This document shows positions 57,761 through 64,000 of a stretch of 64,000 nt of DNA, piece by piece (positions within the stretch are counted from its first letter, which is position 1; every line of letters begins with the position of its first letter). A program made the translations under genes and the position numbers. The notes beneath the pieces were generated by a model. It was not told the DNA's origin. It saw only the letters and a list, made by a program, of their open reading frames with translations, and did no database searches. The stretch comes from VBDM01 sp035651815 (lineage in GTDB: Bacteria; Pseudomonadota; Gammaproteobacteria; Burkholderiales; SG8-39), in the NCBI GenBank assembly GCA_035651815.1, contig DASRFB010000018.1:62001-126000 (forward strand), given 5' to 3'.

Positions 57761-58369
57761 ATGCCCAAGCTGGATGAGCTGAAGACCGCCCTGGGCGCCG
57801 CGCTCGGAGAGCGGGCCGCCGCGCTCACCGATTCGCTCGGCGAGCTGACGCTCGTGGTGAAGGCGGCCGACTACCTGTCGGCGGCGCAGACGCTCCGCGA
57901 CGAGCCGTCGCTGCGCTTCGAGCAGCTCGTCGACCTGTGCGGCGTGGACTATTCCGGCTTCGGCGAGAGCGCGTGGGACGGGCGGCGCTTCGCGGCCGTC
58001 TCGCATCTGCTCTCCCTCGCGCACAACCGCCGCCTGCGCCTGCGCGTGTTCGCCGAGAACGACGATTTTCCCTTGCTCGATTCGCTCACGCCGGTATGGC
58101 CGTGCGCCAACTGGTACGAGCGCGAGGCGTTCGACCTTTACGGCATCGTCTTCACCGGCCACGCCGACCTGCGCCGCATCCTCACCGACTACGGCTTCGT
58201 GGGTCATCCGTTCCGCAAGGATTTCCCGCTTTCCGGGAACGTCGAGATGCGCTACGACGTCGAGCAGAAGCGCGTCATCTACCAGCCGGTGACGATCGAG
58301 CGGCGCGTGGTCACCCCGCGGGTGATCCGCGAGGACCAGTACGGCGACCTCGGGCCGGGAAAGCGCTGA
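57761..58369 (+). CDS. nuoC: NADH-quinone oxidoreductase subunit C
   Basis: NuoC is a peripheral-arm subunit next to NuoD (30-kDa family). The 202-residue protein has the family signature ANWYEREAFDLYGIVFTGH (about 112-130), followed by RRILTDYGFVGHPFRKDFP. It is a separate gene, not fused to nuoD as in E. coli; separate genes are the rule in betaproteobacteria. Its stop shares one base with the nuoD start (TGATG). Confidence 0.96.
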   Translation: MPKLDELKTALGAALGERAAALTDSLGELTLVVKAADYLSAAQTLRDEPSLRFEQLVDLCGVDYSGFGESAWDGRRFAAVSHLLSLAHNRRLRLRVFAENDDFPLLDSLTPVWPCANWYEREAFDLYGIVFTGHADLRRILTDYGFVGHPFRKDFPLSGNVEMRYDVEQKRVIYQPVTIERRVVTPRVIREDQYGDLGPGKR

Positions 58370-59622
58370 TGGCCGAGATCCGCAATTACACGCTCAACTT
58401 CGGCCCCCAGCACCCGGCCGCGCACGGCGTGCTGCGCCTGGTGCTCGAGCTGGACGGCGAGGTCATCATGCGCGCGGACCCGCACATCGGGCTGCTGCAC
58501 CGCGCGACGGAGAAGCTCGCCGAGAACAAGACCTACATCCAGGCGCTTCCGTACATGGACCGCCTCGACTACGTCTCGATGATGTCGAACGAGCACGCCT
58601 ACTGCATGGCGGTGGAGCGCCTGCTCGGGGTCGAGGTGCCGATCCGGGCGCAGTACATCCGCGTGATGTTCGACGAGCTGACACGGATCCTGAACCACCT
58701 GCTGTGGCTCGGCGCGCACGCGCTCGACATCGGCGCGATGACGGTGTTCCTGTACGCGTTCCGCGAGCGCGAGGACCTGATGGACGTCTACGAGGCGGTG
58801 TCGGGCGCGCGCATGCACGCGGCCTACTACCGGCCCGGCGGCGTCTACCGCGATCTGCCGGAGGCGATGCCCAAATACAAGGCGTCGATGTACAAGAGCG
58901 ACCGCGACGTGCGCAAGCTGAACGAGGCGCGCGAGGGCTCGCTGCTCGATTTCGTCGAGGACTTCACCGACCGGTTCCCGAAGTACGTCGACGAGTACGA
59001 GACGCTGCTCACCGACAACCGCATCTGGAAGCAGCGCACGGTCAATATCGGCGTGGTGTCCCCGGAGCGCGCGCTCGCGCTCGGGTTCACCGGTCCGATG
59101 CTGCGCGGCTCGGGCATCGCCTGGGATCTGCGCAAGAAGCAGCCGTACGAGGTTTACGACCGCGTGGAGTTCGACATCCCGGTCGGCGTCAACGGCGATT
59201 GCTACGACCGGTACCTGGTGCGCATCGAGGAGATGCGGCAGTCGAACCGGATCGTGAAGCAGTGCATCGACTGGCTGCGGAAGAACCCGGGACCCGTGAT
59301 CACCGACAACCACAAGATCGCTCCTCCCTCGCGCGTCGAGATGAAGAGCAACATGGAAGAGCTGATCCACCACTTCAAGCTCTTCACCGAGGGCATCCAC
59401 GTGCCGCCGGGCGAGGTCTATGCGGCCGTCGAGCATCCCAAGGGCGAGTTCGGGATCTACCTGGTCTCCGACGGCGCGAACATGCCTTACCGCATGAAGA
59501 TCCGCGCCGCGGGATTCCCGCACCTGGCGGCGCTCGACGAGATGGCGCGCGGGCACATGCTCGCCGACGTCGTCGCCATCATCGGCACCCAGGACATCGT
59601 CTTCGGAGAGGTCGACCGCTGA
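58369..59622 (+). CDS. nuoD: NADH-quinone oxidoreductase subunit D
   Basis: NuoD (49-kDa family) forms the quinone-binding cavity with NuoB. The 417-residue protein begins MAEIRNYTLNFGPQHPAAHG, with the GPQHPAAHG motif whose His contacts quinone. DPHIGLLHRATEKLAE near residue 43 and the C-terminal IIGTQDIVFGEVDR are also typical. The ATG overlaps the nuoC stop by 1 nt. Its TGA overlaps the nuoE ATG by 1 nt. Confidence 0.97.
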   Translation: MAEIRNYTLNFGPQHPAAHGVLRLVLELDGEVIMRADPHIGLLHRATEKLAENKTYIQALPYMDRLDYVSMMSNEHAYCMAVERLLGVEVPIRAQYIRVMFDELTRILNHLLWLGAHALDIGAMTVFLYAFREREDLMDVYEAVSGARMHAAYYRPGGVYRDLPEAMPKYKASMYKSDRDVRKLNEAREGSLLDFVEDFTDRFPKYVDEYETLLTDNRIWKQRTVNIGVVSPERALALGFTGPMLRGSGIAWDLRKKQPYEVYDRVEFDIPVGVNGDCYDRYLVRIEEMRQSNRIVKQCIDWLRKNPGPVITDNHKIAPPSRVEMKSNMEELIHHFKLFTEGIHVPPGEVYAAVEHPKGEFGIYLVSDGANMPYRMKIRAAGFPHLAALDEMARGHMLADVVAIIGTQDIVFGEVDR

Positions 59623-60107
59623 TGGCCGCGACCCTGCTCAGCCCGGAAGCTCTGGCGAAGATCGACCGGGAGACCTCGAAGTATCCGCCCGAGCACAAGC
59701 GCTCCGCCGTGATGGCGGCGCTGGCCGTCGCCCAGGACGAGCACGGTCACCTCTCGACCGAGGTGATGGACGCCGTCGCGCGGCATCTCGGCATGGCGCC
59801 GGTCGCGGTCTACGAGGTGGCGACGTTCTACACCATGTACGACCTCGAGGCGACCGGCAAATACAAGCTGTGCATCTGCACGAACCTGCCGTGCGCGCTC
59901 TCCGGCGCCGAGGACGCGGCCGAGCACCTGAAGAAGAAGCTGGGCGTGGACTGGAACGAGACCAGCGCCGACGGCCGCTTCACGCTCAAGCAGGGCGAGT
60001 GCTTCGGCGCCTGCGGCGACGCTCCCGTGATTCTCGTCAACAACAAGAAGATGCTCTCGTTCATGACGCCCGAGAAGCTCGATAAATTCATCGCGGAGTC
60101 GGAGTGA
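59622..60107 (+). CDS. nuoE: NADH-quinone oxidoreductase subunit E
   Basis: NuoE (24-kDa) carries the [2Fe-2S] cluster N1a in the NADH module. The 161-residue protein has the four ligands in CTNLPCALSG (first pair) and ECFGACGDAP (second pair), within a thioredoxin-like fold. A helical N-terminal part carries HGHLSTEVMDAVA. It is translationally coupled at both ends by 1-nt TGATG overlaps. Confidence 0.96.
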   Translation: MAATLLSPEALAKIDRETSKYPPEHKRSAVMAALAVAQDEHGHLSTEVMDAVARHLGMAPVAVYEVATFYTMYDLEATGKYKLCICTNLPCALSGAEDAAEHLKKKLGVDWNETSADGRFTLKQGECFGACGDAPVILVNNKKMLSFMTPEKLDKFIAESE

Positions 60108-61432
60108 TGCTCGACTACGGTCCCGACGCCCTGATCCTCAAGGGGCTCGACGGCGACAACTGGCGTCTCGACGACTACGTGAAGCGCGGTGGCTACTCCG
60201 CGCTGAAGAAGCTGCTCGCCGAGAAGACGCCGCCCGAGAACGTGGTCGCCGAGCTGAAGAAGTCGGCGCTCCGCGGGCGAGGCGGCGCCGGTTTCCCGAC
60301 GGGATTGAAGTGGAGCTTCATGCCGAAGAACCACCAGGGGCCCAAGTACCTCGTCTGCAATTCCGACGAGGGCGAGCCCGGGACGTTCAAGGACCGCGAC
60401 ATCCTGCGCTACAACCCGCACATCGTCATCGAGGGCATGGCGATCGGCGGGTACGCCATGGGCATTCCCGTCGGCTACAACTACATCCACGGCGAGATCT
60501 GGGACGTGTACGAGCGCTTCGAAGAAGCGCTCGCCGAGGCGCGCGCGGCCGGCTTTCTCGGCAAGAACATTCTCGGCAGCGAATTTTCCTTCGACCTGTA
60601 CGGGTTTCACGGCTACGGCGCCTACATCTGCGGCGAGGAGACGGCGCTGCTCGAGTCGCTCGAGGGCAAGAAGGGGATGCCGCGCTTCAAGCCGCCGTTC
60701 CCGGCGAGCTACGGGCTCTACGGCAAGCCGACGACGATCAACAACACCGAAACTTTCGCCGCCGTCCCGTGGATCATCAACAACGGCGCCGACGCCTTCC
60801 TCGCCCTGGGGCGTCCGAACAACGGCGGCACGAAAGTCTTCTCGGTGTCCGGCCACGTGGCGCGCCCCGGCAACTACGAAGTGAAGCTCGGCACGCCGTT
60901 CGCGAAGCTGCTCGAGATGGCGGGCGGCATGCGCGGCGGGCGCAAGCTGAAGGCGGTGATCCCGGGCGGCTCGTCCATGCCCGTGCTGCCCGCGCACATC
61001 ATGATGCAGACCGACATGGACTACGACTCGATCGCCAAGGCAGGGTCGATGCTGGGCTCGGGCGCCGTCATCGTCATGGACGAGACGACCTGCATGGTGA
61101 AGGCGCTGGAGCGCCTGTCGTACTTCTACTTCGAGGAGTCGTGCGGGCAGTGCACGCCCTGCCGCGAGGGCACGGGCTGGCTCTACCGCATGGTCCACCG
61201 CATCGAGCACGGCAAAGGCCGCAACGAGGACCTCGACGTGCTGACGAACGTCGCCGACAACATCGCCGGCCGAACGATCTGCGCGCTCGGCGACGCCGCG
61301 GCGCTGCCGGTGAAGAGCTTCATCCTGCATTTCCGCGACGAGTTCCAGTACCACATCGATCACAAGCGTTGCCAGGTGGGCGAGCCGGGCTACTCGACCG
61401 CGCCGACCCTCCCGCAGCGCCGGGCCGCCTGA
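60107..61432 (+). CDS. nuoF: NADH-quinone oxidoreductase subunit F
   Basis: NuoF (51-kDa) binds NADH and FMN and holds cluster N3. The 441-residue protein has the Gly-rich FMN/NADH motif RGRGGAGFPTGLKW (near residue 54), CNSDEGEPGTFKDR (near 85), GAYICGEETALLESLEG (near 174) and the [4Fe-4S] ligands SCGQCTPCREG (near 345) plus a later Cys in RTICALGDAA. I start at ATG 60107 (MLDYGPDAL), overlapping the nuoE stop by 1 nt; a GTG 3 nt upstream is the alternative. Confidence 0.97.
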   Translation: MLDYGPDALILKGLDGDNWRLDDYVKRGGYSALKKLLAEKTPPENVVAELKKSALRGRGGAGFPTGLKWSFMPKNHQGPKYLVCNSDEGEPGTFKDRDILRYNPHIVIEGMAIGGYAMGIPVGYNYIHGEIWDVYERFEEALAEARAAGFLGKNILGSEFSFDLYGFHGYGAYICGEETALLESLEGKKGMPRFKPPFPASYGLYGKPTTINNTETFAAVPWIINNGADAFLALGRPNNGGTKVFSVSGHVARPGNYEVKLGTPFAKLLEMAGGMRGGRKLKAVIPGGSSMPVLPAHIMMQTDMDYDSIAKAGSMLGSGAVIVMDETTCMVKALERLSYFYFEESCGQCTPCREGTGWLYRMVHRIEHGKGRNEDLDVLTNVADNIAGRTICALGDAAALPVKSFILHFRDEFQYHIDHKRCQVGEPGYSTAPTLPQRRAA

Positions 61433-61436
61433 TCCC

Positions 61437-63767
61437 ATGCCCAAAGTCACGATCGACGGCCTCGAGACCGAAGTGCAGAACGGCGCCACCGTGATGGACG
61501 CGGCGAACGCGCTCGGCATCTATGTGCCGCATTTCTGCTATCACAAGAAGCTCACGATCGCGGCCAACTGCCGCATGTGCCTGGTGCAGATCGAGAAGGC
61601 GCCGAAGCCGATGCCGGCCTGCGCGACTCCCGCCACCGAGGGCATGAAGGTGTTCACGCGCTCGGACCACGCGCGCCAGGCGCAGAACGGCGTCATGGAG
61701 TTCCTGCTGATCAACCATCCGCTCGACTGCCCGATCTGCGATCAGGGCGGCGAGTGCCAGCTGCAGGACCTCGCCGTCGGCTACGGCAAGCCGAGCTCGC
61801 GCTACGCGGAAGAGAAGCGCGTCGTGCTCAACAAGAACCTGGGGCCGCTCATCTCGACCGACATGACGCGCTGCATCCATTGCACGCGCTGCGTGCGCTT
61901 CGGGCAGGAGATCGCCGGCGTGATGGAGCTCGGGATGATCGGCCGCGGCGAGCACGCCGAGATCATCTCCTTCGTCGGCCGCACGGTCGACTCGGAGCTC
62001 TCCGGCAACATGATCGACCTGTGCCCGGTGGGCGCGCTCACCTCCAAGCCGTTCCGCTACACGGCGCGCACCTGGGAGCTGTCGCGCCGCAAGTCGGTGA
62101 GCCCGCACGACAGCCTGGGGTCGAACCTGATCGTGCAGGTGAAGCTCAACAAGGTGATGCGCGTCCTGCCGCTCGAGAACGAGTCGCTGAACGAGTGCTG
62201 GCTCTCGGACAAGGACCGCTTCTCGTACGAAGGCCTGAACTCCGACGAGCGGCTCCTGCGCCCGATGCTCAAGGAGAACGGCAAGTGGCGCGAGGTCGAT
62301 TGGGAGCCCGCGCTCGAGCACGTCGCGGCGCGCCTGAAGGACGCGAAGGCGCGGCACGGCGCCGAGAGCATCGGCGCGCTCGGCAGCCCGCACTCGACGC
62401 TCGAGGAGCTCTACCTGCTGCAGAAGCTGGTGCGCGGCCTCGGGAGCGAGAACGTGGATTTCCGCGTCCGCCAGTCGGATTTCTCGAGCGACGGCAAGCG
62501 CGCCGGCGTGCCCTGGCTGGGCGCGCGGGTGGCCGATCTCGGCCAGCTCGACCGGGCGCTCGTCGTCGGCTCGTTCCTGCGCAAGGACCATCCGCTCGTC
62601 GCGGCCCGGCTGCGCGGCGCGGCGAAGCGCCGGGCCGAGATCAGCGTGCTCCACTGCGCCGACGACGAGCTGCTGATGCCGGTCGCGAACAAGCTCGTGG
62701 TCGCGCCGCAGGCGCTGCCCGAGGCGCTCGCGCAGGTCGTCAAGGCGGCCGCCGAGATCGCGCAGAAGCCCGCGCCGGCCGCCGTATCGGCGGTAACGGT
62801 GGGCGGCGAGGCGAGGGCGATCGCGGCGAGCCTCGCCGCGGGCAAGAACGCGATGATCCTCCTCGGCAATCTCGCAGTTCAGCATCCGCAGAGCGCGCAG
62901 CTGCACGCGCTCGCGCACGAGCTCGCCGGGCTGCTCGGCGTGAATCTCGGTTTCCTGGGCGACGCCCCGAACAGCGTCGGGGGCTATCTCGCGAATTGCA
63001 TTCCGGGCGCACGCGGCCTGAACGCGCAGTCCATGCTGCGGCAGGCGCGCAAGGCCTACCTGCTGCTGAACCTCGAGCCCGAGCTCGATTGCAACGACCC
63101 GGCGGCGGCGATGCGCGCCCTTCGTGCGGCCGATTTCGTGGTCGCGCTGAGCGCTTACGGCAGCACCGTCGCGACCGAGTACGCCGACGTGCTGCTGCCG
63201 ATCGGTCCGTTCACCGAAACCTCGGGAAGCTTCATCAACTGCGAGGGCCGGCTCCAGGGCTTCAACGCGGCGGTGAAGCCGCTCGGCGACGCGCGGCCGG
63301 CGTGGAAGGTGCTGCGCGTGCTCGCCAACCTGCTCGGCGTGCCGGGCTTCGATCACGACTCGACCGAGGCGGTGCGCGACGAGGCGTGCCCGGCGCAGTC
63401 CATCCCAGGCAGGCTCAACAACGCGCTGCGCGGCGTCGAGATCGGCCCGCAGCCGCGCGCGGACGGTCTGCAGCGCATCGCCGACGTGCCGATCTATTTC
63501 ACCGATCCGATCGTCCGCCGTGCGCCTTCGCTGCAGAAGACGCGCGACGCGCTTCCGCCTCGCGCGTGGATGTCGTCGGCGACGCTGCAGCGGCTCGGCC
63601 TCGCCGCGGGCGACCGCGTGCGCGTGCGCCAGGGCGAGGGCCAGGCGGTGCTCGAGGCGGGCTGCGACGAGGGCCTGCCTCCCGAGTGCGTGCGCCTCGC
63701 GGCGGGACACCGCCTGACCGCCGAGCTCGGGCCGATGTTCGCCGCGGTCGAGGTCGAGCGGGCATGA
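61437..63767 (+). CDS. nuoG: NADH-quinone oxidoreductase subunit G
   Basis: NuoG (75-kDa) carries most Fe-S clusters of the hydrophilic arm. The 776-residue protein has a ferredoxin-like [2Fe-2S] domain (CYHKKLTIAANCRMC and a later PAC), the His-Cys N5 site (NHPLDCPICDQGGECQLQD) and the [4Fe-4S] segment TRCIHCTRCVRFGQE. A long molybdopterin-oxidoreductase-like domain without cofactor residues follows from about 220. I see no extra N7 ligand set (CxxCxxxC) at the start of that domain. The stop overlaps the nuoH ATG by 4 nt. Confidence 0.96.
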   Translation: MPKVTIDGLETEVQNGATVMDAANALGIYVPHFCYHKKLTIAANCRMCLVQIEKAPKPMPACATPATEGMKVFTRSDHARQAQNGVMEFLLINHPLDCPICDQGGECQLQDLAVGYGKPSSRYAEEKRVVLNKNLGPLISTDMTRCIHCTRCVRFGQEIAGVMELGMIGRGEHAEIISFVGRTVDSELSGNMIDLCPVGALTSKPFRYTARTWELSRRKSVSPHDSLGSNLIVQVKLNKVMRVLPLENESLNECWLSDKDRFSYEGLNSDERLLRPMLKENGKWREVDWEPALEHVAARLKDAKARHGAESIGALGSPHSTLEELYLLQKLVRGLGSENVDFRVRQSDFSSDGKRAGVPWLGARVADLGQLDRALVVGSFLRKDHPLVAARLRGAAKRRAEISVLHCADDELLMPVANKLVVAPQALPEALAQVVKAAAEIAQKPAPAAVSAVTVGGEARAIAASLAAGKNAMILLGNLAVQHPQSAQLHALAHELAGLLGVNLGFLGDAPNSVGGYLANCIPGARGLNAQSMLRQARKAYLLLNLEPELDCNDPAAAMRALRAADFVVALSAYGSTVATEYADVLLPIGPFTETSGSFINCEGRLQGFNAAVKPLGDARPAWKVLRVLANLLGVPGFDHDSTEAVRDEACPAQSIPGRLNNALRGVEIGPQPRADGLQRIADVPIYFTDPIVRRAPSLQKTRDALPPRAWMSSATLQRLGLAAGDRVRVRQGEGQAVLEAGCDEGLPPECVRLAAGHRLTAELGPMFAAVEVERA

Positions 63768-64000
63768 TGCGCGCGCTCACCGACTGGTCGAACGCGGTCC
63801 TCTCGACGAGCTGGGGCCCGCCCGCGTGGCTCGTGGTGAAGACGGTCCTGCTGATTCTCGCGATCTCGATCCCGGTGATCCTGTGCGTCGCCTATCTCAC
63901 GCTCTGGGAGCGCAAGTTCATCGGCTACATCCAGGTCCGCATCGGCCCCAACCGCGTGGGCCCCAAGGGGCTGCTGCAGCCGTTCGCCGACGTGCTGAAG
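63764..64000 (+). CDS. nuoH: NADH-quinone oxidoreductase subunit H (partial, cut by window end)
   Basis: The first 79 codons of NuoH, the membrane subunit that joins the peripheral arm and forms the quinone entry. A first membrane helix (about residues 23-45) is followed by LWERKFIGYIQVRIGPNRVG and GPKGLLQPFADVLK, the ERK/GPNRVGP signature. ATG 63764 overlaps the nuoG stop by 4 nt (ATGA); the second ATG at 63767 is the alternative. The frame stays open to the window edge. Confidence 0.95.
   Translation, partial: MMRALTDWSNAVLSTSWGPPAWLVVKTVLLILAISIPVILCVAYLTLWERKFIGYIQVRIGPNRVGPKGLLQPFADVLK

Overview
The window is a 64 kb, very GC-rich (about 70% by eye) piece of chromosome that looks betaproteobacterial. 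The gene neighbourhoods point that way: exbB-exbD-lpxK-trm112-kdsB-adk; queG/tsaE-amiC-mutL-miaA; bamE-dapB-carA-carB-greA-yhbY-rlmE-ftsH-folP-glmM; and tpiA-secG-tRNA-Leu(GAG)-nuoABCDEFGH. Outer-membrane genes (lpxK, kdsB, lolA, bamD, bamE) show a Gram-negative cell, and the complex I operon shows a respiring one. Genus cannot be decided from the sequence alone. Almost all DNA is coding. No intergenic gap exceeds about 230 bases, and I see no insertion sequence, prophage, integron or CRISPR array.

Layout. 1-4.4 kb: ExbB end, ExbD, lipid A/KDO genes, adenylate kinase and a pyrophosphate-type phosphofructokinase. 4.5-6.6 kb: membrane H+-pyrophosphatase. 6.6-13.4 kb: a Mug-like glycosylase, miaA, mutL, amiC and tsaE on the minus strand, with a DedA gene set antisense among them, and queG divergent from tsaE. 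13.5-29.9 kb: RhlE helicase, FemAB-like protein, NAD synthetase, PII, Smr protein, thioredoxin reductase, Crp-type regulator, ftsK, lolA, rarA, serS, an unassigned ThDP enzyme, tRNA-Ser(CGA), an amidase and a MESH1-like HD hydrolase. 30-32 kb: TonB and a Fur-boxed cupredoxin/FTR1 iron uptake pair. 32-40.9 kb: NlpC/P60 lipoprotein, DinG-like helicase, bamD, rluD, pgeF, ZIP transporter, nucleotide-sugar epimerase, dodecin, fur, bamE, dapB. 40.9-44.7 kb: a two-gene signalling unit on the minus strand. 45-55.5 kb: carAB to dtd. 55.6 kb to the end: tpiA, secG, tRNA-Leu and nuoA to a truncated nuoH.

The most unusual item is the signalling pair at 40914-44740. A membrane PAS histidine kinase is translationally coupled to one protein carrying a receiver domain, a class III nucleotide cyclase and a Ser/Thr kinase, all with intact catalytic residues, and it sits between dapB and carA. 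Other points of note are a 24-residue in-frame repeat of the glutaminase active-site segment in NAD synthetase, a strong terminator whose T-tract ends at the folP start codon, a promoter plus terminator-like hairpin before carA, the PPi-phosphofructokinase/H+-PPase pairing, and several genes whose -10-like hexamer lies only 6-10 nt before the start codon. The rest is ordinary core genome.
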